This document shows positions 31,541 to 48,239 of a stretch of 48,239 nucleotides of DNA, piece by piece (position 1 is the first letter of the stretch; every line of letters begins with the position of its first letter). A program made the position numbers and the translations under genes. The notes under the pieces are model-generated. The model was not told the DNA's origin, ran no database searches, and saw nothing but the letters and a program-made list of their open reading frames with translations. The stretch covers positions 146,112-194,350 of the forward strand of contig NZ_KK214998.1 in assembly GCF_000633935.1 (NCBI RefSeq), written 5' to 3'. This DNA comes from Ectothiorhodospira haloalkaliphila ATCC 51935 (lineage in GTDB: Bacteria; Pseudomonadota; Gammaproteobacteria; Ectothiorhodospirales; Ectothiorhodospiraceae).

Positions 31541-32731
31541 ATGTCGAAGGAAAAGTTCGAGCGTAAAAAGCCGCACGTGAATGTGGGGACGATTGGTCAC
31601 GTTGACCATGGCAAGACCACGCTGACGGCAGCACTGACGGTGTGCCAGGCCAAGAAGTTTGGTGGTGAGTCCCGTGCTTACGACCAGATTGATAATGCCC
31701 CGGAAGAGCGGGCCCGTGGTATCACCATTGCGACGGCGCACGTGGAATACGAGTCCGACGTGCGTCACTACGCCCACGTGGACTGCCCCGGTCACGCGGA
31801 CTATGTGAAGAACATGATCACGGGTGCGGCGCAGATGGACGGCGCCATCCTGGTGGTGTCTGCGGCTGATGGCCCGATGCCCCAGACCCGTGAGCACATC
31901 CTGCTGGCCCGCCAGGTGGGCGTGCCGTGCATTGTGGTGTTCATGAACAAGGCCGACATGGTTGACGATCCGGAGCTGCTGGAACTGGTGGAGATGGAAG
32001 TCCGCGATCTGCTGTCCAGCTACGAGTTCCCTGGTGACGACACCCCGATCATCACCGGTTCCGCGCTGAAGGCGCTGGAAGGTGATACTTCCGAGATTGG
32101 CGTGCCGGCCATCGACAAGCTGATCGAGGCCCTGGACACCTACATTCCTGAGCCCGAGCGTGCCGTGGATGGTGCGTTCCTGATGCCTGTGGAAGACGTG
32201 TTCTCCATTTCCGGTCGTGGCACCGTGGTGACGGGCCGTATCGAGCGCGGCATCTGCAAGGTGGGCGACGAAGTGGCGATCGTGGGTATCCACGACACCA
32301 AGAAGACCACCGTGACCGGCGTTGAGATGTTCCGCAAGCTGCTGGATCAGGGTCAGGCGGGTGACAACGTGGGTGTTCTGCTGCGTGGTACCAAGCGTGA
32401 CGAGGTCGAGCGTGGTCAGGTGCTGTGCAAGCCCGGTTCGATTACGCCGCACACCAAGTTTGAAGCTGAGGTGTACGTGCTGTCCAAGGATGAGGGTGGT
32501 CGTCACACGCCGTTCTTCAATGGCTATCGTCCGCAGTTCTATTTCCGGACCACTGACGTGACCGGTTCCTGTGATCTGCCTGAAGGTGTCGAGATGGTGA
32601 TGCCGGGTGACAACGTCAAGATGACGGTGTCGCTGATTGCGCCGATCGCTATGGAAGACGGTCTGCGTTTTGCAATTCGCGAAGGTGGCCGTACCGTCGG
32701 CGCCGGCGTGGTTGCCAAGATCATCGAGTAA
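31541..32731 (+). CDS. tufB: Translation elongation factor Tu (first copy)
   Basis: 396 residues from the ATG at 31541. GTP-binding motifs GHVDHGKTT (G1), [12 protein letters not shown] (G3), NKADMVDD (G4) and SAL (G5) are present, followed by the two beta-barrel domains with the usual tRNA-binding GSITPH and [11 protein letters not shown]-Tu delivers aminoacyl-tRNA to the ribosome. It is co-transcribed with the upstream tRNAs as in E. coli tufB. Its first 212 bases differ from the second tuf copy at only two places. Confidence 0.98.
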   Translation: MSKEKFERKKPHVNVGTIGHVDHGKTTLTAALTVCQAKKFGGESRAYDQIDNAPEERARGITIATAHVEYESDVRHYAHVDCPGHADYVKNMITGAAQMDGAILVVSAADGPMPQTREHILLARQVGVPCIVVFMNKADMVDDPELLELVEMEVRDLLSSYEFPGDDTPIITGSALKALEGDTSEIGVPAIDKLIEALDTYIPEPERAVDGAFLMPVEDVFSISGRGTVVTGRIERGICKVGDEVAIVGIHDTKKTTVTGVEMFRKLLDQGQAGDNVGVLLRGTKRDEVERGQVLCKPGSITPHTKFEAEVYVLSKDEGGRHTPFFNGYRPQFYFRTTDVTGSCDLPEGVEMVMPGDNVKMTVSLIAPIAMEDGLRFAIREGGRTVGAGVVAKIIE

Positions 32732-32853
32732 GTAGTTCACGACTCATGTCGTGCTGTAGGTGGTACCTGCGGGTGATTTGAAGAATTGAGGGGCTGCGCC
32801 TCTGGCGTTTGCTCCTCAGTCCCTGTATCCTCCCTCTCGTACCTGTTTGTTAC

Positions 32854-32929
<76 letters not shown>

Positions 32930-32971
32930 TTTCTAGCAACCCTTCAGGTTGCAATCGGGTCACTTTATCCC

Positions 32972-33343
32972 ATGGCAGGTAAAGCGGAAGAAGTAGAAGG
33001 TGCCGGCTTCGACACCGTCAAACTGCTGGCGGCCGTCGGGCTGCTGGTGGCGGGCGTCACCGGCTTTTACTGGTTTGCGGATCAGTCCACCCTGCTGCGC
33101 GTGTTGGGCCTGCTGGCCTTCGCCGCCGTTTCGGTGGGTATCATTTTTACGACGGCCAAGGGTCGTACTCTGGCCGCCTTCCTGACGGATGCCCGCACGG
33201 AAGTGCGCAAGATGGTCTGGCCCTCGCGGACCGAGACCCTCCAGACCGCCCTGGTTGTTATTGCGATCACCATCCTGGTTGCGATCTTCCTGTGGCTGAT
33301 CGACATGCTGCTCGGCTGGTCGATCCGTGAATTCATCCGTTGA
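32972..33343 (+). CDS. secE: Preprotein translocase subunit SecE
   Basis: 123 residues from the ATG at 32972. Three membrane helices (VKLLAAVGLLVAGVTGFYWF; LLRVLGLLAFAAVSVGIIF; TALVVIAITILVAIFLWLID), the three-helix form of gammaproteobacteria. The conserved amphipathic stretch DARTEVRKMVWPSRTETLQT marks SecE. It stabilises SecY in the inner membrane. It precedes nusG by 17 bases and forms one unit with it. Confidence 0.96.
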   Translation: MAGKAEEVEGAGFDTVKLLAAVGLLVAGVTGFYWFADQSTLLRVLGLLAFAAVSVGIIFTTAKGRTLAAFLTDARTEVRKMVWPSRTETLQTALVVIAITILVAIFLWLIDMLLGWSIREFIR

Positions 33344-33360
33344 GCGATTAGGAAGTCAAG

Positions 33361-33894
33361 ATGGCCCTGCGTTGGTATGTCGTACATGCGTACTCCGGTT
33401 TTGAGAACCAGGTGAAGCGCTCCCTGCGGGAGCGGGTCAACCGGATGGGCATGGAAGACAAGTTCGGCGAGATCCTCGTGCCCACTGAAGAAGTGGTGGA
33501 GATGCGCGATGGGCAAAAGCGCAAGAGCGAGCGCAAGTTCTTCCCCGGCTATGTGCTGGTGCAGATGGAGATGGACGAGGACAGCTGGCACTTGGTCAAG
33601 AGTGTGCCCAAGGTCCTTGGTTTCATCGGTGCCAGTCAGGACAAGCCTTCCCCCATCACCGAAAAAGAGGCCGAAACCATTCTCCAGCGCATGCAGGAGG
33701 GGGTCGACAAGCCGCGCCCGAAGGTGTTGTTCGAGGCCGGCGAGGTGGTGCGTGTGACCGATGGTCCGTTCAACGACTTCAATGGCGTGGTGGAAGAGGT
33801 CAACTACGACAAGAGTCGTCTGCTGGTGGCTGTGCAGATCTTCGGTCGCTCCACGCCGGTGGAGCTTGAGTTCCATCAGGTGGAGAAGACCTGA
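33361..33894 (+). CDS. nusG: Transcription termination/antitermination factor NusG
   Basis: 177 residues from the ATG at 33361. The NGN domain ([40 protein letters not shown]) is followed by a KOW domain ([20 protein letters not shown]) at residues about 124-177. NusG binds RNA polymerase at the clamp helices and links it to Rho or the ribosome. A strong terminator lies 53 bases after its stop. Confidence 0.97.
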   Translation: MALRWYVVHAYSGFENQVKRSLRERVNRMGMEDKFGEILVPTEEVVEMRDGQKRKSERKFFPGYVLVQMEMDEDSWHLVKSVPKVLGFIGASQDKPSPITEKEAETILQRMQEGVDKPRPKVLFEAGEVVRVTDGPFNDFNGVVEEVNYDKSRLLVAVQIFGRSTPVELEFHQVEKT

Positions 33895-33947
33895 TCAGGC
33901 AATGATCGGGATGCTGGCAGGCGTGCCGGCGATCAAATCCTTGAATG

Positions 33948-33986
33948 GCGGCAAATCCCGGGCGTGACCCGGGATTTGCCGCTTTT
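33948..33986 (+). terminator. Strong rho-independent terminator after nusG
   Basis: A perfect 15-bp stem GCGGCAAATCCCGGG/CCCGGGATTTGCCGC with loop CGTGA, then TTTT. It separates secE-nusG from rplK, so the ribosomal genes should have a promoter in the 50 bases that follow; a TAATAC hexamer is the only -10 candidate seen. Confidence 0.88.
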
Positions 33987-34035
33987 CCCCAGGGGAGCCG
34001 AAAGGCGCTAATACCCATACTCAGGAGTTCATACC

Positions 34036-34467
34036 ATGGCTAAGAAGATTGAAGCTTACATCAAGCTTCAGGTGGCGGCCGGCAAGGCCAATCCCAGTCC
34101 TCCGGTGGGCCCGGCGCTGGGTCAGCGCGGCGTGAATATCATGGAGTTCTGCAAGGCGTTCAACGCCCAGACGCAGGACGTGGAACCGGGTCTGCCGATT
34201 CCCGTGGTCATCACCGTGTATTCCGACCGCAGCTTCACCTTCATCACCAAGACGCCGCCCGCGGCCGTGTTGCTGAAGAAGGCTGCCGGTATCAAGAGCG
34301 GCTCCGCGACCCCCAACACCGCCAAGGTGGGCAAGGTCACCCGCGAGCAGGTGGAAGAGATCGCCAAGACCAAGTGGCCTGACCTGACCGCCGCCGATAT
34401 GGATGCCGCTGTTCGCACCATCGCTGGAAGTGCCCGTGCCATGGGCCTTGACGTGGAGGGCCTCTAA
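34036..34467 (+). CDS. rplK: 50S ribosomal protein L11
   Basis: 143 residues. [20 protein letters not shown], then [20 protein letters not shown] is the L11 start, and the C-terminal RNA-binding part is [21 protein letters not shown]11 binds the GTPase-associated region of 23S rRNA and is required for RelA response. It ends one base before rplA. Confidence 0.98.
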   Translation: MAKKIEAYIKLQVAAGKANPSPPVGPALGQRGVNIMEFCKAFNAQTQDVEPGLPIPVVITVYSDRSFTFITKTPPAAVLLKKAAGIKSGSATPNTAKVGKVTREQVEEIAKTKWPDLTAADMDAAVRTIAGSARAMGLDVEGL

Positions 34468-34468
34468 G

Positions 34469-35164
34469 ATGGCTAAACTGAGCAAGCGCATGCGGGCCAT
34501 CCGCGAGAAAGTGGAGCCCGGCAAGTTCTATCCCCTGAATGACGCCCTGCAGATCCTCAAGGACACGGCTTCCGCCAAGTTCGCAGAGTCTGTGGATGTG
34601 AGCGTGAACCTGGGCGTTGACCCCCGTAAGTCCGACCAGGTGGTGCGTGGTTCCACCGTGCTGCCCAACGGCACCGGCAAGTCCGTGCGCGTGGCCGTGT
34701 TCACCCAGGGCGCCAACGCTGATGCCGCCCGGGAAGCCGGTGCCGATATTGTCGGCATGGACGACCTGGCCGAGCAGGTGAAGGCCGGCAATCTGGATTT
34801 CGATGTGGCCATCGCCAGCCCCGACGCCATGCGCGTGGTGGGTCAGTTGGGTCAGATCCTGGGCCCGCGCGGCCTGATGCCGAACCCCAAGGTCGGCACC
34901 GTGAGCACCGATGTGGCCACGGCAGTGAAGAATGCCAAGGCAGGTCAGGTGCGTTACCGCACGGACAAGGCCGGTATCATTCATTGCACCATTGGCAAGG
35001 TGGGCTTTGAGCCTCAGGCGCTGGAGGAAAACCTCAATGCGCTGTTGAGCGATCTGCAAAAGGCCAAGCCGTCTGCTGCCAAGGGTGTGTATATGAAGAA
35101 GGTGACGGTCTCCACCACCATGGGCCCGGGTGTTCCCGTGGACCAGGGAAGTCTGTCCATCTGA
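34469..35164 (+). CDS. rplA: 50S ribosomal protein L1
   Basis: 231 residues from the ATG at 34469. Conserved L1 parts: [54 protein letters not shown] and the closing [15 protein letters not shown]1 binds the stalk of 23S rRNA and in many bacteria represses its own L11-L1 mRNA; a matching target near rplK was not examined in detail. 240 bases of leader follow before rplJ. Confidence 0.97.
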   Translation: MAKLSKRMRAIREKVEPGKFYPLNDALQILKDTASAKFAESVDVSVNLGVDPRKSDQVVRGSTVLPNGTGKSVRVAVFTQGANADAAREAGADIVGMDDLAEQVKAGNLDFDVAIASPDAMRVVGQLGQILGPRGLMPNPKVGTVSTDVATAVKNAKAGQVRYRTDKAGIIHCTIGKVGFEPQALEENLNALLSDLQKAKPSAAKGVYMKKVTVSTTMGPGVPVDQGSLSI

Positions 35165-35202
35165 TTTTGAAGTTTGGGTAGGACTGCCGGCGGTTGCCGG
35201 CA

Positions 35203-35300
35203 TCCGTCCAAGACCGCAGGTGTGCCGGGGAGGCCTGGCACTTAATGGGACAACGGTCTCGCCTGCGCAGACGGTGTCTCCCGATTCAGGTTCTTCCTGC
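35203..35300 (+). ncRNA. L10(L12)4-binding leader of rplJL
   Basis: The sequence GACCGCAGGTGTGCCGGGGA followed by the conserved loop CTTAATGGGACAACGGTCTC and GCCTGCGC has the pattern of the L10 leader seen in gammaproteobacteria. The L10-L12 complex binds it to repress rplJ translation. The remaining 100 bases to the rplJ start hold a strong AGGAGG. Confidence 0.82.
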
Positions 35301-35404
35301 TGAGGGTACGCCGTGAAAGGGGTCGGGGAATTTTTCCTCGGCTTTATCACACAGCGTCGGAGGCGTAGTGAAGCCCCCGTCGTCAGACAGGAGGTAGGTA
35401 ATCC

Positions 35405-35935
35405 GTGGCACTGAATCTCGAAGACAAGAAAGCGATTGTCTCTGAGGTCGCCGCGGTGGCCGCTCAAGCACATTCGGCTGTGGCTGCCGAATACCGTGGA
35501 CTGTCCGTTGCGGAGATGACCGAACTGCGCCAGAAGGCGCGGGACACCGGTGTCTACCTGCGGGTGGTGAAGAACTCCCTGGCCCGCCGCGCGGTTCAGG
35601 GGACCGATTTCGAGTGCATGCAGGAAGGTATGGTGGGTCCGCTCATCATCGCTTTCTCCCAGGAAGATCCTGGTGCAGCCGCTCGTCTGGTCAAGGACTT
35701 CTCCAAGGACCACAAGAAGCTTGAGTGCAAGATGGTGTCCGTGAGCGGGCAATTGCTGGGACCGGCGGAACTTGAACGCCTGGCCAGCATGCCGACCCGC
35801 GATCAGGCCATCAGCATGCTCATGGCGACGATGAAAGCCCCGCTCGACAAGTTTGCTCGCACTGTCAATGAAGTGCCTGGCAAGCTGGTTCGTACCGTGG
35901 CCGCCATCCGGGACCAGAAGCAGGCCGCCGCCTGA
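35405..35935 (+). CDS. rplJ: 50S ribosomal protein L10
   Basis: 176 residues from a GTG at 35405, fixed by AGGAGG upstream. Conserved parts: LNLEDKKAIVSEVAAVAAQA, YRGLSVAEMTELR, VKNSLARRAV and the C-terminal helix MATMKAPLDKFARTVNEVPG that anchors L12 dimers. It forms the stalk base. It is 48 bases before rplL and shares the regulated leader. Confidence 0.97.
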   Translation: MALNLEDKKAIVSEVAAVAAQAHSAVAAEYRGLSVAEMTELRQKARDTGVYLRVVKNSLARRAVQGTDFECMQEGMVGPLIIAFSQEDPGAAARLVKDFSKDHKKLECKMVSVSGQLLGPAELERLASMPTRDQAISMLMATMKAPLDKFARTVNEVPGKLVRTVAAIRDQKQAAA

Positions 35936-35983
35936 CCCAAAATTGAACTGAATCGGGTATTGCACCCTCTTAGGAGTTAAATC

Positions 35984-36361
35984 ATGGCAGTTTCGAAAGA
36001 AGACATCCTGGAAAGCATTGGCAACATGACTGTCCTGGAGATCGTTGACCTGATCTCCGCGATGGAAGAGAAGTTCGGCGTTTCCGCCGCAGCCGCCGTC
36101 GCTGCTGCTCCGGCCGCCGCTGCCGCTGGCGAAGCCGCTGAAGAAGTCAAGGATGAGTTCGACGTGGTGATGTCCAGCTTCGGCTCCAACAAGGTTGGCG
36201 TGATCAAGGTCGTGCGCGGCCTCACCGGCCTGGGCCTGAAGGAGGCCAAGGACATGGTGGAATCCGCTCCGGCCACCATCAAGGAAGGTGCCAACAAGGA
36301 CGACGCCGAGAAGATGAAGAAGGAACTGGAAGAAGCCGGCGCCACTGTCGAACTGAAATAA
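35984..36361 (+). CDS. rplL: 50S ribosomal protein L7/L12
   Basis: 125 residues. The N-terminal dimer domain is followed by an Ala-rich hinge ([20 protein letters not shown]) and the factor-binding domain [25 protein letters not shown] lies upstream. It recruits EF-Tu, EF-G and other GTPases to the ribosome. Confidence 0.98.
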   Translation: MAVSKEDILESIGNMTVLEIVDLISAMEEKFGVSAAAAVAAAPAAAAAGEAAEEVKDEFDVVMSSFGSNKVGVIKVVRGLTGLGLKEAKDMVESAPATIKEGANKDDAEKMKKELEEAGATVELK

Positions 36362-36409
36362 GGCGTTGGTCTGGTCCTTTGTTGAAAGACCAGGTCCTGT
36401 CAGTACAGG

Positions 36410-36434
36410 GGCTGGCGGTGATGCACCGCCGGCC
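36410..36434 (+). terminator. Attenuator-like hairpin between rplL and rpoB
   Basis: GGC-TGGCGGTG-ATG-CACCGCC-GGCC followed by CTCTTTCT. A second short stem (CTGGTC/GACCAG) precedes it. The E. coli rplL-rpoB gap has a partial terminator at this place that sets the lower rpo expression. Confidence 0.65.
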
Positions 36435-36510
36435 TCTTTCTGCTTGTCCCAGCTCACCGGTTCGTGTGAGTGGCGTGTCGATTCTGTCGATTCTAGTGTG
36501 AGGAATCACA

Positions 36511-40593
<4,083 letters not shown>

Positions 40594-40594
40594 T

Positions 40595-44842
<4,248 letters not shown>

Positions 44843-44872
44843 CCACCAATCCCACGGACTCAAGTCCCCTGC

Positions 44873-44901
44873 TTGACAGGGGCCTTGAGTCTGCCTAACA
44901 T
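44873..44901 (+). promoter_or_regulatory. Sigma-70 promoter of the str operon
   Basis: TTGACA, a 17-base spacer, then TAACAT, 67 bases before the rpsL start. The -35 lies inside the loop and arm of an inverted repeat (ACTCAAG-T-CCCCTG / CAGGGG-C-CTTGAGT) that closes the rpoC 3' region. Confidence 0.78.
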
Positions 44902-44911
44902 ATCGCACCCT

Positions 44912-44947
44912 CGACAGGCCGGTTGGGTCCGGCCTGTCGTTGTTTTT
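44912..44947 (+). terminator. Terminator-like hairpin just after the str promoter
   Basis: An 11-bp perfect stem CGACAGGCCGG/CCGGCCTGTCG with loop TTGGGT, followed by TTGTTTTT. It would end rpoBC transcription; because it starts about ten bases after the -10 element it would also be the 5' leader of the rpsL mRNA. Confidence 0.78.
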
Positions 44948-44967
44948 GGGCTAGGAGAAAAGCTTTC

Positions 44968-45345
44968 ATGGCAACAATTAACCAGTTAGTGCGCAAGCCC
45001 CGCAAGCGCCCGACGGAAAAGAGCAATGTGCCGGCCCTTGAGGCCTGTCCGCAGAAGCGTGGTGTCTGCACCCGCGTGTACACCACGACGCCGAAAAAGC
45101 CGAACTCTGCGTTGCGTAAGGTGGCTCGTGTGCGCCTGACCAATGGTTACGAAGTGTCCAGCTATATCGGCGGTGAAGGCCATAACCTCCAGGAGCACTC
45201 CGTGGTGCTGATCCGCGGCGGTCGTGTGAAGGACTTGCCCGGTGTGCGTTATCACACGGTTCGCGGCAGCCTGGATACCCAGGGTGTGCAAAATCGGAAG
45301 CAGGCTCGCTCCAAGTACGGCGCGAAGCGTCCCAAGAAGGCCTAA
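44968..45345 (+). CDS. rpsL: 30S ribosomal protein S12
   Basis: 125 residues from the ATG at 44968, with AGGAG upstream. Conserved [39 protein letters not shown] (wild-type lysines of the streptomycin region) and [21 protein letters not shown]12 sits at the decoding centre. First gene of the str operon rpsL-rpsG-fusA-tuf. Confidence 0.98.
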   Translation: MATINQLVRKPRKRPTEKSNVPALEACPQKRGVCTRVYTTTPKKPNSALRKVARVRLTNGYEVSSYIGGEGHNLQEHSVVLIRGGRVKDLPGVRYHTVRGSLDTQGVQNRKQARSKYGAKRPKKA

Positions 45346-45357
45346 GCGGCCTGTTGA

Positions 45358-45834
<477 letters not shown>

Positions 45835-45875
45835 GACGGCGGCATAGGCAATAGATTCTTCGAGGTATTTCTACA

Positions 45876-47975
45876 GTGGCACGCAAAACTCCCATCGAGC
45901 GCTACCGCAATATCGGTATCATGGCGCACATCGACGCCGGCAAGACGACCACCACGGAGCGGATTCTGTTCTATACCGGTGTGTCCCATAAGCTCGGTGA
46001 GGTGCACGACGGTGCCGCCACCATGGACTGGATGGAGCAGGAGCAGGAGCGTGGTATCACCATCACCTCTGCGGCGACCACCTGCTTCTGGCCGGGTATG
46101 GAAAAGCAGTTCCCGGAGCATCGCATCAATATCATCGATACCCCCGGGCACGTGGACTTCACGATTGAAGTGGAGCGGAGTCTGCGTGTGCTGGACGGCG
46201 CCTGCGCCGTGTTCTGTGCCGTGGGTGGTGTGGAGCCCCAGTCCGAGACCGTGTGGCGCCAGGCCAACAAGTACCAGGTACCGCGCATGGCGTTCGTCAA
46301 CAAGATGGACCGCCCCGGTGCCGACTTCCTGCGCGTGGTGAAGCAGATCAAGGATCGCCTGGCCGGCAATCCCGTGCCGCTGCAGCTCCCTATCGGTGCC
46401 GAGGATGCCTTTGAAGGTGTGGTGGACCTGGTCAAGATGAAGGCCATCTACTGGGACACGGATAACCATGGCATGACCTTCCAGGAAAAGGACATTCCCG
46501 CCGAGATGCAGGACGACTGCCAGACCTGGCGCGAGCATCTGGTGGAAGCAGCGGCTGAGTCCTCCGAAGAGCTGATGGAGAAGTATCTCAACGATGGCGA
46601 GCTGAGCACCGAGGAGCTCAAGCAGGGTTTGCGCAAGCGCACCCTGAACAACGAAATCGTGCCCGCCCTGTGTGGTTCTGCCTTCAAGAACAAGGGCGTG
46701 CAGGCCATGCTGGATGCCATCGTGGAATACATGCCGTCGCCGACGGACGTGCTGGCCATCAAGGGTCACCTGGATGATGCCAACGAGACCGAGGCCCTGC
46801 GTCATTCCACCGACGATGAGCCCTTTGCCGCTCTGGCGTTCAAGATTGCCACCGACCCGTTTGTGGGTACGTTGACCTTCTTCCGGGTGTACTCCGGTGT
46901 GGTGCAGTCCGGTGACACCGTGTACAACCCCGTGAAGGGCAAGCGCGAGCGCATTGGTCGTATCGTGCAGATGCACTCCAACTCCCGCGAGGAGATCAAG
47001 GAAGTGCGTGCCGGTGACATCGCTGCGGCCGTGGGCCTGAAGGATGTAACCACGGGTGAAACCCTGTGCGCCATGGACAGCGTCATCACGCTGGAGCGCA
47101 TGGAATTCCCCGAGCCTGTGATCTCGGTGGCCGTGGAGCCCAAGACCAAGGCAGACCAGGAGAAGATGGGCGTGGCCCTGGGCAAGCTGGCTCAGGAGGA
47201 CCCGTCCTTCCGCGTGCGGACTGACGAGGAATCCGGTCAGACCATCATCTCCGGAATGGGCGAGCTGCACCTGGACATCATCGTTGACCGCATGAAGCGT
47301 GAGTTCAAGGTTGAGGCCAATGTGGGCAAGCCGCAGGTGGCCTACCGCGAAACCATTCGCAAGCAGGTGGAGCAGGAAGGCAAGTTCGTTCGCCAGTCAG
47401 GTGGTCGCGGTCAGTACGGCCATGTCTGGATCCGCATTGAGCCTCAGGAGCCCGGCGAAGGTTATGCCTTTGTGAACGCCATCGTGGGTGGCGTGGTGCC
47501 CAAGGAATATATCCCGGCAGTGGATAAGGGAATCCAGGAGGCCTGCAAGAACGGTGTCGTGGGTGGCTTCCCGCTGGTGGACTTCAAGGCGACGCTGTTT
47601 GATGGTTCCTACCACGACGTGGACTCCTCCGAGTCCGCGTTCAAGATCGCCGGCTCCATGGCGTTCAAGGAAGGTGCTGCCAAGGCGAATCCCGTGCTGC
47701 TCGAGCCGATGATGAAGGTGGAAGTGGTGACGCCGGAAGAGTACATGGGCGATGTGATGGGCGACCTGAACCGTCGTCGTGGTCTGGTGCAGGGCATGGA
47801 TGATGCCCCCGCCGGCAAGATCGTGCGTGCTGAGGTGCCACTGGCCGAAATGTTCGGTTATTCCACCGATCTGCGTTCCGCCACTCAGGGCCGCGCCGTG
47901 TACTCGATGGAGTTCTGCAAGTACGCGGAAGCGCCTGCCAGCGTGGCTGAAGCCGTCATCAAGAAGGCGTCCTGA
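45876..47975 (+). CDS. fusA: Translation elongation factor G
   Basis: 699 residues from a GTG at 45876. GTP motifs [31 protein letters not shown] and [10 protein letters not shown] are present. Domains II-V follow, with [20 protein letters not shown] in domain III and [16 protein letters not shown] in domain IV. EF-G drives translocation on the ribosome. It is 41 bases after rpsG and 52 before the second tuf. Confidence 0.98.
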   Translation: MARKTPIERYRNIGIMAHIDAGKTTTTERILFYTGVSHKLGEVHDGAATMDWMEQEQERGITITSAATTCFWPGMEKQFPEHRINIIDTPGHVDFTIEVERSLRVLDGACAVFCAVGGVEPQSETVWRQANKYQVPRMAFVNKMDRPGADFLRVVKQIKDRLAGNPVPLQLPIGAEDAFEGVVDLVKMKAIYWDTDNHGMTFQEKDIPAEMQDDCQTWREHLVEAAAESSEELMEKYLNDGELSTEELKQGLRKRTLNNEIVPALCGSAFKNKGVQAMLDAIVEYMPSPTDVLAIKGHLDDANETEALRHSTDDEPFAALAFKIATDPFVGTLTFFRVYSGVVQSGDTVYNPVKGKRERIGRIVQMHSNSREEIKEVRAGDIAAAVGLKDVTTGETLCAMDSVITLERMEFPEPVISVAVEPKTKADQEKMGVALGKLAQEDPSFRVRTDEESGQTIISGMGELHLDIIVDRMKREFKVEANVGKPQVAYRETIRKQVEQEGKFVRQSGGRGQYGHVWIRIEPQEPGEGYAFVNAIVGGVVPKEYIPAVDKGIQEACKNGVVGGFPLVDFKATLFDGSYHDVDSSESAFKIAGSMAFKEGAAKANPVLLEPMMKVEVVTPEEYMGDVMGDLNRRRGLVQGMDDAPAGKIVRAEVPLAEMFGYSTDLRSATQGRAVYSMEFCKYAEAPASVAEAVIKKAS

Positions 47976-48027
47976 TCCAGGGCCATTGTGGCCCAGCCAG
48001 ATTTGAATTCTTTGAAGGGGTAGAAAG

Positions 48028-48239
48028 GTGTCGAAGGAAAAGTTCGAGCGTAAAAAGCCGCACGTGAATGTGGGGACGATTGGTCACGTTGACCATGGCA
48101 AGACCACGCTGACGGCAGCACTGACGGTGTGCCAGGCCAAGAAGTTTGGTGGTGAGTCCCGTGCTTACGACCAGATTGATAATGCCCCGGAAGAGCGGGC
48201 CCGTGGTATCACCATTGCGACGGCACACGTGGAATACGA
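48028..48239 (+). CDS. tufA: Translation elongation factor Tu (second copy), cut by window edge
   Basis: The first 70 codons are visible, starting at GTG (48028) with AGAAAG upstream. The DNA is the same as the first tuf gene apart from the start codon (GTG for ATG) and one synonymous change at 48225 (GCA for GCG). It is the last gene of the str operon, as in other gammaproteobacteria with two tuf genes. Confidence 0.97.
   Translation, partial: MSKEKFERKKPHVNVGTIGHVDHGKTTLTAALTVCQAKKFGGESRAYDQIDNAPEERARGITIATAHVEY

Noticed and set aside
34337-36457. A 706-codon minus-strand frame across rplA, rplJ and rplL
   Set aside because: It crosses three well-conserved ribosomal protein genes and the L10 leader and shows no domain.

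Overview
The window is GC-rich and reads as part of a gammaproteobacterial chromosome. The right third has the classic order tuf, tRNA-Trp, secE, nusG, rplKAJL, rpoBC, rpsL, rpsG, fusA, tuf. The left two thirds hold exopolysaccharide and exosortase-associated genes. That combination fits a Chromatiales/Ectothiorhodospiraceae-like bacterium, but the genus is inference.

Left edge (1-1.1 kb): the end of a transposon-type AAA ATPase with a small partner gene, then an IS200/IS605-like element with an HUH transposase. Surface-polysaccharide region (1.2-7.9 kb): an ATP-grasp protein of the sugar-transfer type, a family 2 glycosyltransferase, a secreted double beta-helix protein and a VanZ-like membrane protein. 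HPr-rel-A cassette (8.1-11.5 kb): a putative Tat-exported protein with a CGRSPGYW motif, a PqqD-like protein, an HprK-related kinase and a nucleotidyltransferase-fold protein. A perfect 7-bp-arm palindrome and a near-consensus sigma-54 promoter lie upstream of it. A secreted VPLPA/PEP-CTERM protein follows (12.2-13.0 kb), with a similar palindrome upstream.

Accessory region (13.0-28.1 kb): three long, nearly identical AAA-ATPase-like/PD-(D/E)XK proteins that are mosaics of each other, plus two 5' remnants. These are interleaved with toxin-antitoxin genes: a HipA/YjjJ kinase, a ribbon-helix-helix antitoxin with remnants of brnT, brnA and a PIN toxin, a MazEF-like pair, YefM-YoeB, an MNT nucleotidyltransferase, a Xre/MbcA-RES pair and a DUF4160-DUF2442 pair. 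The exosortase-A-associated PLP decarboxylase and acyl-CoA ligase and a trypsin-like protease sit among them. Short duplicated ends of these host genes flank several of the modules, so the region appears to have been built by repeated duplication, insertion and deletion.

Right part (28.2 kb to the end): a small membrane protein, then galE and a UDP-sugar 6-dehydrogenase (nucleotide-sugar supply for the polysaccharide). A consensus sigma-70 promoter then opens the tRNA-Tyr/Gly/Thr-tufB region. Next come the secE-nusG, ribosomal protein and RNA polymerase genes, with a strong terminator after nusG and an L10-type leader before rplJ. The str operon has its own TTGACA-17-TAACAT promoter, and the window ends inside a second tuf gene. 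No rRNA, CRISPR array or exosortase gene was seen.
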